64,000 nt of DNA from Vibrio sp. 10N (lineage in GTDB: Bacteria; Pseudomonadota; Gammaproteobacteria; Enterobacterales; Vibrionaceae): assembly GCF_036245475.1 (NCBI RefSeq), contig NZ_BTPM01000002.1, positions 1,178,001 to 1,242,000 on the forward strand. The letters run 5' to 3'. Within the stretch, counting starts at the first letter, position 1. Each line of letters starts with the position of its first letter. A model generated the notes under the pieces. It searched no databases. It was given only the letters and a program-made list of their open reading frames with translations, and was not told the origin of the DNA. Positions 8,094-16,651 of the stretch are shown here, in pieces. Position numbers and translations under genes: made by a program.

Positions 8094-8804
8094 ATGGCAA
8101 CCCCTCATATCAACGCAAAACCAGGTGATTTCGCAGAGACAGTCCTAATGCCAGGCGATCCACTTCGCGCACAATACATCGCAGAAACCTTCCTAGAAGA
8201 CGTCGAGAAAGTGTGTGACGTTCGCAACATGTTTGGCTACACAGGTACCTATAAAGGCAAGCGAGTATCAGTGATGGGTCACGGTATGGGTATCCCGTCT
8301 TGCTGTATCTACGTTCACGAACTTATCAAAGATTACGGCGTAAAAAACGTGATTCGCGTAGGTAGCTGTGGTGCGGTACGTGACGACGTAAACCTAATGG
8401 ATGTTGTGATCGGTATGGGTGCGTCAACAGACTCTAAAGTGAACCGTATTCGATTCAATGACCACGATTTTGCTGCGATTGCTGACTTCGGTCTTCTAGA
8501 AGAAGCGGTGAAGCAAGCACGCATTAAAGAAGTACCGGTTAAAGTAGGTAATATCTTCTCGGCAGACCTGTTTTACACTCCAGAAGCAGATATCTTCGAC
8601 AAAATGAAGCACCTTGGCATTCTAGGTGTCGATATGGAAGCGGCGGGCATCTACGGTGTTGCTGCAGACCTTGGCGCGAAAGCTCTAACGGTACTGACTG
8701 TATCTGACCACATCATCCGTGGTGAGAAACTAAGCTCAGAAGATCGTCAAAAATCATTTAACGACATGATGGTTGTCGCACTAGAAACTGCCATCAACCT
8801 ATAA
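8094..8804 (+). CDS. deoD: Purine nucleoside phosphorylase
   Basis: A 236-aa hexameric-type enzyme that splits purine (deoxy)nucleosides with phosphate to give the base and (deoxy)ribose-1-phosphate. The start MATPHINA follows AGGAG by 8 nt; an upstream in-frame GTG at 8085 overlaps the ribosome site and is rejected. Typical DeoD stretches are VLMPGDPLRA (phosphate site), GHGMGIPSCCIY, RVGSCGAV, GVDMEAAGIYG (nucleoside contact) and LTVSDHI with the catalytic Asp. It is monocistronic with its own terminator. Vibrios carry a second deoD in the main deo operon on chromosome I, so this is likely the chromosome II copy. Confidence 0.95.
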   Translation: MATPHINAKPGDFAETVLMPGDPLRAQYIAETFLEDVEKVCDVRNMFGYTGTYKGKRVSVMGHGMGIPSCCIYVHELIKDYGVKNVIRVGSCGAVRDDVNLMDVVIGMGASTDSKVNRIRFNDHDFAAIADFGLLEEAVKQARIKEVPVKVGNIFSADLFYTPEADIFDKMKHLGILGVDMEAAGIYGVAADLGAKALTVLTVSDHIIRGEKLSSEDRQKSFNDMMVVALETAINL

Positions 8805-8810
8805 AGAATC

Positions 8811-8846
8811 AAGCCAGCTCTATGCCTGAAGTGAGCTGGCTTTTTT
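8811..8846 (+). terminator. Terminator of deoD
   Basis: Stem AAGCCAGCTC / GAGCTGGCTT with a 12-nt loop is followed by T6. Confidence 0.85.
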
Positions 8847-8923
8847 CTAACTCATATATGCAACATCATCGAGCCGCCATATAAGAATAATGGCTTGATG
8901 TCACCAAACCATAGGGGGTGAAC

Positions 8924-10411
8924 GTGTCAGAAGGCAAACTGCCGATGGCCGCGGACGGGTTACAGCTCAATTTTTGTAAAACATTGGCGTGTGACAATTT
9001 TGGACAAAGTGATGCAAACCTCTATATCCTGCAGCACCGTAACCCCAAACGGCCAGCGATGGTATGCCGCGAGTGTGGCGCGTTTCCCCCCCTACTTAAC
9101 AATCGAGAAGTGCTCAATGAACTGACTCGATTGAAACAGCATCATCACGAAGGGCTCCCTTCGTGTAAAGATCCGCAATGCGAACACTTTGGTCTGTCGG
9201 TACACACCCACAAAGAACTTTACCACTCTTTCGGATTCAGTGGCGATCGCCAACGCTATCGCTGTAAATCTTGCCAAGGTACCTTTGTCGATAAATGGTC
9301 TGGTAGTAATAAGAAACTTGGCTTCCAAGAATCGTTACTTGGGCTTTTATTTACCGGATACTCAGTACGCGAGATCTGTCGAAAGCTGAAAATCAATCCG
9401 AAGACCTTCTATGATCATATCGATCAAATTGCCAGTCGCTGCCGTCGCAAGCTAGCGGATATTGATGGCCGTTGGATAAAACATACCGACAGTTTCCATC
9501 TAGCATCACATTACCGACCATTACAGCCACTCAGTCATAATGGGGTATTTTGGTTTGCGACTTGTGATGCCGAATCTGGCTATGTGCTTTGCCAGCATAC
9601 CAACTACAGCGCCACTGATGCACAAAGCCCTGTAGAGGATCATGATGCCTACGCTGCTGGTTGTCAGGTTCTACCAAAAAGCTACAGCGCAGAGACCAAT
9701 CATGAAATCAATACGACTGCGACCGATTTGAAAGGGCAGATTGATATTACTTACCAAAACATCCTCGCTCGCAGCAACGTAGAAGATCCACTCGGCAACT
9801 ACGCTCAATTCCATTACCCAGCGGTAGGGTCTTTAATAAGAGCGCCGTATACCTCTTATGCCCACTACCTATCCATTCTAGAAGCGCTTAGCAGTAAGTC
9901 CGATGAAAACGGTAAGCGTGTCACCGTGTATATGCCGCAAGATCCGGTGCTTCGCTCCGCTGCACTGAGTGTCTTTCTTGGCGAGATCCAGAGTGGCAAT
10001 GTGGAGTTAATGTATGTTGAGCAAGACGAAAAGTGGCAAGACACACAATCATCAGAACTGATTGATGTGGTGTTGATGGGGTGGTGGCGCGACCGTTGGG
10101 CAGTTACCCATCAACCATCAGGAGCCAGTAAAGGCGTCTGTTATCTGGCGGGGAATAACCCGAATGTTTCCTACTGGTTGCAAACGGCATCGACCAAGCA
10201 AGTCACCTTTTATCAAGACCGTTTCCACTTGCTGTTCGAAAGTTTTGTCAATGAACCAAGACGAAAGCTCAGACCGGCGGGCATTCATCCATTACTGGAT
10301 ATTTTCCGTGCTTGGCACAACTTATGTTATCAAGACAAACAGGGACAAACGGCCGCCCAGCGTCTGGGCGTGACCGATGCACCTATGACCTTACGCTGTT
10401 TGCTTGAGTAG
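8924..10411 (+). CDS. Transposase-like protein with two zinc ribbons, HTH and apparent RNase H-like core
   Basis: A 495-aa protein of unknown function. Two repeated zinc-ribbon motifs occupy the N terminus: C18-x4-C23 with C48-x2-C51, and C81-x4-C86 with C114-x2-C117. Both begin with the same pattern, C-x4-C-x2-FG. A helix-turn-helix follows (about 142-165, GYSVREICRKLKINPKTFYD), as in IS1 InsA-type proteins. The second half contains VFWFATCDAESGYVLC, like the first-Asp strand of a DDE fold. It ends with FRAWHNLCYQ...AAQRLG, resembling the end of DDE transposases. The full DDE triad cannot be confirmed by eye. The start is a GTG 5-6 nt after AGGGGG; a GTG two codons earlier lies inside the ribosome site. 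No terminal inverted repeats or target duplications are apparent, so it looks like a resident, possibly domesticated, gene. Confidence 0.75.
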   Translation: MSEGKLPMAADGLQLNFCKTLACDNFGQSDANLYILQHRNPKRPAMVCRECGAFPPLLNNREVLNELTRLKQHHHEGLPSCKDPQCEHFGLSVHTHKELYHSFGFSGDRQRYRCKSCQGTFVDKWSGSNKKLGFQESLLGLLFTGYSVREICRKLKINPKTFYDHIDQIASRCRRKLADIDGRWIKHTDSFHLASHYRPLQPLSHNGVFWFATCDAESGYVLCQHTNYSATDAQSPVEDHDAYAAGCQVLPKSYSAETNHEINTTATDLKGQIDITYQNILARSNVEDPLGNYAQFHYPAVGSLIRAPYTSYAHYLSILEALSSKSDENGKRVTVYMPQDPVLRSAALSVFLGEIQSGNVELMYVEQDEKWQDTQSSELIDVVLMGWWRDRWAVTHQPSGASKGVCYLAGNNPNVSYWLQTASTKQVTFYQDRFHLLFESFVNEPRRKLRPAGIHPLLDIFRAWHNLCYQDKQGQTAAQRLGVTDAPMTLRCLLE

Positions 10412-10422
10412 GCAAAACATTG

Positions 10423-11313
10423 TCACAAAAAGAACAATGAGATGCCGAGCAGTGCACACAGGGTGCCAATAACACTGCGACGTGAAATGGGCTCTCCACG
10501 AACGGCGTAAATAATAAGAATGAATAAGGGGCTGGTCGCAATTAAAGTTTGCGCAATCGCCGGGTTAGCATGCTTAAGCGCGACCTGTTGCAACCAAAGG
10601 GCAAGAAACGTACCCACAAAAATCGCTGCCAGTAACCAGCACCAGTTTGCCTGACTCATGCCTTTACTCTGCTCAACCATCTGTTGAAACGGTTTTTTCT
10701 CCACAAAACCAATCAACAGTGCCACCGCTGCGACACCGATAGTGAGACGAATCAAAGCCCCTAATAGCGGCGGTAAGTCTCCTTGCACCAACGCAAAATG
10801 GGAAATCACAACACCACTTGCCTGACACACGCTGGCAAGCAATCCAAATCCAATACCTGACACACTCGCTTTTTGATTATGCTCATCGGCAGGTTGAAAC
10901 ACGACGGCGGTCACCGCAATGGTTGTGATAATAACCCCTAACCAACTCTGAAACCCCAGCGCCGTGCCAAGCGCCACCAACGCCAATACTCCTGAAAGAG
11001 GCGGAGCTAGCGATTCCAATAACAAGGTTTTGCTCGCGCCGATACGTTTGAGCGACGCAAAATACGCACTATCACCAATAGCGATGCCTATGATGCCTGA
11101 CACGCCTAGTATCCACACATAGCTCGCCTCTAATTGCACATCTGGCATCGGTACGAACGGCATCACCAACAGCATCATCACCGATGCCAAAATACCCTTA
11201 ATGATATTTAGCTGCATCGCAGAAAAATGATGACTGAATTGACTGTATATCCATGTGGCGATTGCCCACACAATCGCTGCCCCAATCGCGGCAAACTCAC
11301 CAAGAAATTCCAC
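10423..11313 (-). CDS. EamA/DMT-family inner-membrane transporter
   Basis: A 296-aa polytopic protein with ten predicted membrane segments in two homologous halves, the EamA (drug/metabolite transporter) layout. The second half ends with the usual HANPAIAQTLIATSPLFILI and GEPISRRSVIGTLCALLGI pattern. The substrate cannot be read from sequence; relatives export amino acids, nucleosides or metabolites. It converges with the transposase-like gene (12 nt apart) and is divergent from the DUF3302/HlyD pair, so it may be transcribed alone. Confidence 0.85.
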   Translation of the reverse strand: MEFLGEFAAIGAAIVWAIATWIYSQFSHHFSAMQLNIIKGILASVMMLLVMPFVPMPDVQLEASYVWILGVSGIIGIAIGDSAYFASLKRIGASKTLLLESLAPPLSGVLALVALGTALGFQSWLGVIITTIAVTAVVFQPADEHNQKASVSGIGFGLLASVCQASGVVISHFALVQGDLPPLLGALIRLTIGVAAVALLIGFVEKKPFQQMVEQSKGMSQANWCWLLAAIFVGTFLALWLQQVALKHANPAIAQTLIATSPLFILIIYAVRGEPISRRSVIGTLCALLGISLFFL

Positions 11314-11423
11314 TAAACCCTCGAATATTTATCAGTTTGCTATTGCATAATACATAATTACAACAAATACTTAACCAGCGTCAATCAACTACGCGATTCA
11401 ATACTCTCGATCAAGGATGCATT

Positions 11424-11807
11424 ATGTTTTTGGATTATTTTGCTTTAGGGCTACTGGTTTTTGTTGCCCTGGTTCTGTTTTACGGAATCATCGTCATTCA
11501 CGACATTCCTTACGAAATCGCCAAAGAGCGTGACCATCCACATCAGGATGCCATACATGTTGCTGGATGGGTAAGCTTATTTACTTTACACGCAATATGG
11601 CCATTTTTATGGATCTGGGCGACGCTGTGGCGCAATGAACGCGGCTGGGGTTTCCATAAATTGGAAGAAGAGCAACACGATCTACACCACCGCCTAGAAA
11701 AGCTCATTGACCAAGTTGGTGCACTAGAGCAAGAAGTTGGCTACCTCAAGGGGAAGCAAACTCAACAAAAAGCAAATGCTAGTCAAGAGCAGGCAGAGGA
11801 GAAGTAA
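11424..11807 (+). CDS. DUF3302 inner-membrane protein (YiaW-like)
   Basis: A 127-aa protein with two membrane segments (about residues 4-26 and 45-67, the second tryptophan-rich: HAIWPFLWIWATLW). A charged, glutamine/glutamate-rich coiled-coil tail follows. It resembles YiaW (DUF3302), which in E. coli sits directly before the HlyD-like gene yiaV. The same pairing holds here: the next gene starts 3 nt after this stop. Translation starts after AAGGATGC. The joint function is not known; a membrane-fusion-type envelope complex is the family-based guess. Confidence 0.82.
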   Translation: MFLDYFALGLLVFVALVLFYGIIVIHDIPYEIAKERDHPHQDAIHVAGWVSLFTLHAIWPFLWIWATLWRNERGWGFHKLEEEQHDLHHRLEKLIDQVGALEQEVGYLKGKQTQQKANASQEQAEEK

Positions 11808-11810
11808 CCT

Positions 11811-12941
11811 ATGGATTTGTTATTGGTATTAACCTATGCCGCGCTTTGTATTGCCATTTTTAAGATTTTTAAGATCCCACTCAACAAGTGGACCGTCCCA
11901 ACCGCGGTACTCGGCGGTGTGGTGCTGGTTGGCACCCTCATCTTACTCATGAACTACAACCATCCATTTAGCCAGATAGGTGGTCAGTTCTATACCACCA
12001 CGCCAATTGTCTCTAGCGTACGAGGCAAGGTCGTGTCGGTTGACGTCGAGGCCAATCAAAAGCTGAATAAAGGTGACGTACTATTTCGCATCGATCCTAT
12101 TCCGTTTGAGGCCGAAGTCATTCGCGCCAAAGCAGCCTTGGCGGATGCCGAGCAGGATGTATTGCAATTAGAGAGTGTTTACAAAGCCGCACAATCTGAC
12201 ACTATCAAGGCACTTGCAGAGCGAGACAAGGCGGAGCGAGAGTACAATCGATACCAGCAAGGCTTTAAAAAAGGTGCCTTCACTGCGCAACAAGTGGATA
12301 CGCGCTTACAAACCTTTAAAGCCAACCAAGCCGCACTGGAGGCTGCACAAGCGCAAGAGGAAAGCGCCCGCCTTGCTTTTGAGTCACAAATTTTTGGTGA
12401 AAACACCATGGTTGCGCAGCTTAAAGCTCAATTGATTCAAGCTGAGTTTAACTTGCGAGAAACCGTCGTACTGGCGCCAACTGATGGCTACGTCACTCAG
12501 CTTGCCCTAAGACCTGGCATGATGGCCGTGCCGTTACCATTGGCACCGCTTATGACCTTTGTTCATACCGAACAAGATTTCTATGTGGGTGCCTTTAGAC
12601 AGAACTCCTTACAGCGTCTCAAAGCCGGATTTGAGGCCGAATTTCTGTTTAGAGCGTTACCCGGTAAAGTCTTTAAAGGCAAAGTTGTTGAAGTGTTACC
12701 CACTATTCCTGAAGGCCAAATCCAAGCCAGCGGCACACTACGAACAACACGAACTCTAAACACCACTGGCCGAGCCATGGTTAAATTAGTGATTGACGAT
12801 GATATGAGTGAATACGTCCTTCCTACGGGCTCCAATGTGGAGATTGCAGTGTACTCTGACAGCTTCACCCATGTATCGATCATGCGTAAAGTCTTAATCC
12901 GCATGAAGAGCTGGCAAAACTACCTTTATCTTGACCACTAA
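11811..12941 (+). CDS. HlyD-family membrane fusion protein (YiaV-like)
   Basis: A 376-aa periplasmic adaptor anchored by an N-terminal membrane region (about residues 1-50). A biotinyl-lipoyl-like half motif (SSVRGKVVSVDVEANQKLNKGDVLFRIDP) leads into a long alpha-helical hairpin (about 90-200) rich in Ala, Glu and Gln. The second lipoyl half follows (APTDGYVTQLALRPG), then a beta-barrel domain. These are classic HlyD/EmrA features. No ABC, MFS or RND pump nor a TolC-like gene is adjacent; the only partner is the DUF3302 gene translated just upstream. The operon ends in a strong terminator. Confidence 0.87.
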   Translation: MDLLLVLTYAALCIAIFKIFKIPLNKWTVPTAVLGGVVLVGTLILLMNYNHPFSQIGGQFYTTTPIVSSVRGKVVSVDVEANQKLNKGDVLFRIDPIPFEAEVIRAKAALADAEQDVLQLESVYKAAQSDTIKALAERDKAEREYNRYQQGFKKGAFTAQQVDTRLQTFKANQAALEAAQAQEESARLAFESQIFGENTMVAQLKAQLIQAEFNLRETVVLAPTDGYVTQLALRPGMMAVPLPLAPLMTFVHTEQDFYVGAFRQNSLQRLKAGFEAEFLFRALPGKVFKGKVVEVLPTIPEGQIQASGTLRTTRTLNTTGRAMVKLVIDDDMSEYVLPTGSNVEIAVYSDSFTHVSIMRKVLIRMKSWQNYLYLDH

Positions 12942-12953
12942 ACAGTGAAAACA

Positions 12954-12989
12954 AAAAAAGCGGCAGCCATATTGGCTGCCGCTTTTTTA
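12954..12989. terminator. Bidirectional terminator between hlyD-like and glutathione peroxidase genes
   Basis: Stem AAAGCGGCAGCCA / TGGCTGCCGCTTT with a 3-nt loop and runs of T on both strands. It lies between convergent genes. Confidence 0.9.
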
Positions 12990-13000
12990 CAGGTATCCTG

Positions 13001-13549
13001 TCATAAATTCTGTTTGATCATCGTCGTGATTTTGTCATCCGTTGGTGATGTACCCGTCGAAAACACACCGACAACGTTGCCATCCCGTCCGACTAAATAT
13101 TTATAGAAGTTCCATTTTGGGGTCACGCCACTTTGCTTGGCAATCTCTGAGAAGACGGGATTCATATCCGATCCTTTCACCGAGCTACGCGCCATCATCG
13201 GAAAGGTCACACCATAATCTAAATAGCACACTTTGGCCGTATTCTCTTCGCTGCCTCTGTCCTGATTGAAGTCGTTGGAAGGAAAACCTACTACACTGAA
13301 ACCTTGGTCTTTGAATTGATTATGAAGGGTTTCGAGCTGCTCGAACTGCCCCGTAAAACCACATTGGCTTGCGGTATTCACGACCAGCAAAACTTTGCCC
13401 TGATATTCATCACAGAGGCTGACGGAATCGGTCGAATTGAGCTTACGCTGAGTGGAGTCAAGTAGAGCTGGACAGTTGCTAGCAAGTGCCTCTTTAGCAA
13501 AAAGCCCAAACAACAATCCGAGTATCAGTGCTTTAAAAACCATGCTCAT
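13001..13549 (-). CDS. Periplasmic glutathione peroxidase-like protein
   Basis: A 183-aa thioredoxin-fold peroxidase that would reduce hydroperoxides. The start is ATG 13547-13549 (MSMVFKALILGLL), preceded by AAGGAGGTGGCA; a longer frame to 13666 lacks a signal. A signal peptide covers about residues 1-23, so it acts in the periplasm. The peroxidatic cysteine is C63 in NTASQCGFT (cysteine, not selenocysteine). The tryptophan motif KWNFYKYLVG is present. The usual FPCNQF segment reads FPSNDF, so the catalytic-tetrad glutamine is replaced by Asp93. It converges with the hlyD-like gene and shares a terminator. Confidence 0.88.
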   Translation of the reverse strand: MSMVFKALILGLLFGLFAKEALASNCPALLDSTQRKLNSTDSVSLCDEYQGKVLLVVNTASQCGFTGQFEQLETLHNQFKDQGFSVVGFPSNDFNQDRGSEENTAKVCYLDYGVTFPMMARSSVKGSDMNPVFSEIAKQSGVTPKWNFYKYLVGRDGNVVGVFSTGTSPTDDKITTMIKQNL

Positions 13550-13654
13550 TGCCACCTCCTTATCGCGAACTTTTCTTACGGGTAAAGTTAAGAATAGTTC
13601 ATAGAAAGAAAGCCAGCTATTGCGATTGCTGCTATTTCCAGCCAACAAATAAGC

Positions 13655-13680
13655 AAACAGCCACACTATTGTGGCTGTTT
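13655..13680 (-). terminator. Terminator of the dnaJ/cbpA-like gene
   Basis: Stem AAACAGCCACA / TGTGGCTGTTT with a 4-nt loop lies just downstream of the stop at 13702. The tail is only moderately T-rich (GCTTATTTG). Confidence 0.6.
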
Positions 13681-13701
13681 GAATAGGAAAGAAGATCGCT
13701 A

Positions 13702-14619
13702 TTAGGCCAGAGTCGCTTTGAACTGCTCTAAAATATCGCGCTGTTTCTCAGTCAGGTTAGTCGGTGTTTCCACTTGAATTTTAACCAACAAGTCTCCTGT
13801 CTCTCCTTTACGGCTCGTCACCCCTTTTCCGGTCATTTTAAACTTACGACCAGATTGAGTGCCCGCTGGAATTTTTAGTTTGAAGCGGCTATCTAGCACA
13901 TTCACTTCGGCTTCACCGCCTAAAGCCGCAGTCACCATAGACACTTTAGTCAGGCAGATAAGATCATTGCCATCACGCTCCAAGTAAGCGTGCGAGCGAG
14001 TAGCGATAGTGAGTAACAAGTCACCCGCTGGACCACCATGAACACCTGGGCCACCTTTGCCAGAAAAGCGGATCTTCTCACCGTCTTTAATTCCGGCTGG
14101 AATCTTTACGTTGATCTTTTTGCTTTCACCATTTATCGGCAGTTCAACCACCTTTTCGGCACCTTGAATCGCATCAACAAAATCAACCGTCAATGTGTAT
14201 TCTTGATCCTGTCCCTTTTCGGCTCTCGGGCGTCCACGTCCACCACGTGCTTGAGAGAAAATGTCTTCAAAACCACCAAAGCCGCCGCCAAAGCCACCAC
14301 CGCCGAAGCCGCCTCCACGCTGCCTAAATGCATCACCGAAGATATCATCAAAACCGCCACCGCCATGGCCACCGTGACCGCCAAAACCACCACCTTCAAA
14401 CGCAGCATGTCCAAACTGGTCATACTGACGACGTTTACTGCTATCGGTTAACACCTCATAAGCTTCTTTCACTTCTTTAAAGCTTGCTTCTGCTGCGGTA
14501 TCTCCGGGATTTTTATCAGGATGGTACTTCATCGCTAGGCGCTTATAGGCCTTTTTGATGTCCTTTTCTGAGGCTCCTTTCGAGACACCTAGCACGCTGT
14601 AATAATCTCTTTTCGACAT
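13702..14619 (-). CDS. DnaJ-class (CbpA-type) co-chaperone
   Basis: A 305-aa Hsp40 protein that stimulates DnaK ATPase and hands over unfolded clients. The J domain is residues 1-70, with the HPD motif in MKYHPDKN. A glycine-rich region (about 75-130, GGFGGHGGHGGGGF) follows, then two C-terminal beta-sandwich substrate domains from residue 140 on (KINVKIPAGIKDGEKIRF, KLKIPAGTQSG). There is no CxxCxGxG zinc finger, so it is type II, like CbpA, rather than DnaJ proper. E. coli CbpA has 306 aa. The usual CbpM partner is not adjacent. Confidence 0.9.
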   Translation of the reverse strand: MSKRDYYSVLGVSKGASEKDIKKAYKRLAMKYHPDKNPGDTAAEASFKEVKEAYEVLTDSSKRRQYDQFGHAAFEGGGFGGHGGHGGGGFDDIFGDAFRQRGGGFGGGGFGGGFGGFEDIFSQARGGRGRPRAEKGQDQEYTLTVDFVDAIQGAEKVVELPINGESKKINVKIPAGIKDGEKIRFSGKGGPGVHGGPAGDLLLTIATRSHAYLERDGNDLICLTKVSMVTAALGGEAEVNVLDSRFKLKIPAGTQSGRKFKMTGKGVTSRKGETGDLLVKIQVETPTNLTEKQRDILEQFKATLA

Positions 14620-15211
14620 GCTAAAACCTCACTCACTCTCTAACTCAAACATAAAAAGGGCGCACGAGTTGTCGCTACGCCCTGAATCTCGATAAGTTTA
14701 TGTATTTATGCCCATAACTCAACTTTTTCTTCGATCACCACAAACCTTCGAACTGATGTTTACTTTGATGCTGGTGATTCTCACCCAACAATAAACCAGG
14801 ATGCATAGCCATGCATAAGCCTCTATGATGCGCTGCGTAACAGTGTTTGAAGTGAAGTCGCATTGACGTTCGGCTTGTCACCGCGATGTCACATAGTTTG
14901 TATAGTTTTGCTAGTAAGTTTGTTCAATGTTACACAGCTCTGACGTTTGAATTTGCCCACTTTATCCAATTGGCTTATCGCTCAATTACATCTGATTACC
15001 CATGGAATGTGATTGAGCATCAAGATTGCCTCAATTTGATAAAACTTTAGATTTTATGGGCTAGATTGCATAGTCAAGTTCTGTTCTGATAGTAGAAATT
15101 TTATGACGTCTTTGAGTGTATTGGTCTTACAAAGCTTATCCATAGAAGGTTAGCAACACATCACACTCCCCCAAAAACGTCTTTTGAGCTTGTTATATAA
15201 GGAGTTATACA
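14620..15211. other. Divergent intergenic region between dnaJ-like gene and glgC
   Basis: 592 nt without a supportable open frame, unusually long for this window. It must hold both promoters. The glgC ribosome site AAGGAG lies at about 15199-15204. A weak hairpin (AGGGCG / CGCCCT) near 14660 would be in the 5' leader of the dnaJ-like gene. No riboswitch or small RNA was recognised. Confidence 0.3.
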
Positions 15212-16519
15212 ATGCCGAAGGAAAACCAATATTCCCACATTTCTAGTAACGCGCGTTTGCGTAATACAACTGCGATGATTCTCGCAGGTGGGAAAGGCAC
15301 CAGACTAAAAGAGCTTACCTCAAATATCGCAAAACCTGCGGTATCCTTTGGTGGTAAGTTCAAAATCATCGACTTTACGCTCTCCAACTGCATCAACTCC
15401 GGCATTCGTCGAGTTGGCGTACTTACCCAATATATGGCGCACGATCTGATCAGCCATATCCAATCTGGCTGGCAGTCGTCCTACTCTGCTTTAGGTGAAG
15501 GGGTTTATATCATTCCCGCTCAGCAGCGGGTTGGTGAGAACTGGTATCGAGGCACTGCGGATGCCCTATATCAAAACCTCGATCTTATTAAGCGCGTCGA
15601 CCACACCGAGCGCGTGTTGATTTTGGGTGGCGACCACATATACAAAATGGACTACTCGCGCATGATCAACTTCCATGTTGAAAGTGGCGCCGATGTGACC
15701 GTTGCTTGTATTCAAAAACCGATTGAGGAAGCCTCTGAGTTCGGCGTAATGGGTCTCAATGAAGATGGTGACATCATCAACTTTGTAGAAAAGCCTGCCA
15801 ACCCAACTCCAATGCCGAACAATAAGGATAAGGCGCTCATCTCAATGGGTATCTATATCTTTAATGTAGACGTGTTAGATGCCGAACTGAGACAAGCGTT
15901 AGATGATCCAAACTATAAACACGACTTTGGACACAACATCATCCCTAGCCTTATTGGTCGCAAGAAGATCAAAGGCTACGTGTTCACCGAGCGCGGGCAC
16001 CCTGGAGCGAACGGATATTGGCGTGATGTCGGTCATGTAGACGAGTACTACGCGGCGACAATGGACTTGTTGGCACCAACACCAGAGCTTGATCTTTACG
16101 ATACCAGCTGGCCTATCATGACCAACCAAGTTCAACGACCTGGGGTGAAGTTCTTATTTAATGACCCACAACGCCGTGGTTTCGCTGTGGATTCAGTCCT
16201 TTGCGCAGGCGCTATCATTTCTGGTGGCCAGGTTGAACATAGCCTAGTTTCCTCTGATGTTCGCGTCGAAGACTTTGCGGAAGTGAAGGACAGCGTCCTA
16301 TTACCGCGCGCTGTTGTTGGCAGTAGCTGTAAACTAAAGAAAGTGATTGTTGCAGAAGGGTGTGTCGTCCCCGATGGCACTGTGATCGGCTATGATCTCG
16401 CAGAAGACCAAAGGCGTTACACCGTCACTGAGAATGGTGTAGTGTTAGTTTGCGCTGAGATGTTTGAAACAAGCAATACCACTTCACACCAAGAAAACGC
16501 TGAAGCAATTGTTTCTTAA
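15212..16519 (+). CDS. glgC: Glucose-1-phosphate adenylyltransferase (ADP-glucose synthase)
   Basis: A 435-aa enzyme making ADP-glucose from ATP and glucose-1-phosphate, the committed step of glycogen synthesis. The nucleotidyltransferase signature ILAGGKGTRLKELT (residues about 24-37), KPAVSFGGKFKIIDFTLSNC, and GTADALYQN are clear. The C-terminal left-handed beta-helix (from about residue 320, hexapeptide-like repeats) is present. The length matches bacterial GlgC. The gene stands alone here, without glgA/B/X; vibrios often have two glgC genes, one per chromosome. It has an AAGGAG ribosome site and a strong terminator. Confidence 0.93.
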   Translation: MPKENQYSHISSNARLRNTTAMILAGGKGTRLKELTSNIAKPAVSFGGKFKIIDFTLSNCINSGIRRVGVLTQYMAHDLISHIQSGWQSSYSALGEGVYIIPAQQRVGENWYRGTADALYQNLDLIKRVDHTERVLILGGDHIYKMDYSRMINFHVESGADVTVACIQKPIEEASEFGVMGLNEDGDIINFVEKPANPTPMPNNKDKALISMGIYIFNVDVLDAELRQALDDPNYKHDFGHNIIPSLIGRKKIKGYVFTERGHPGANGYWRDVGHVDEYYAATMDLLAPTPELDLYDTSWPIMTNQVQRPGVKFLFNDPQRRGFAVDSVLCAGAIISGGQVEHSLVSSDVRVEDFAEVKDSVLLPRAVVGSSCKLKKVIVAEGCVVPDGTVIGYDLAEDQRRYTVTENGVVLVCAEMFETSNTTSHQENAEAIVS

Positions 16520-16606
16520 AAAGCAATAGTTTCGTAAAACACTGGCCTGAATGACTTATACATTCAGCGGCTAAGTTAGCGACTGAGAAGTCAAATTAAA
16601 CTGTTT

Positions 16607-16642
16607 AAAAAGCAAGTGCCTGTATTGGTACTTGCTTTTTTA
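16607..16642. terminator. Bidirectional terminator between glgC and MarR-type gene
   Basis: Stem AAGCAAGTGCC / GGTACTTGCTT with one G-U pair, a 6-nt loop and T runs on both strands. Confidence 0.88.
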
Positions 16643-16651
16643 TTTCACTAC

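Noticed and set aside
8924..10411. Active insertion sequence
   Set aside because: No terminal inverted repeats or target-site duplication could be found at either side by eye.
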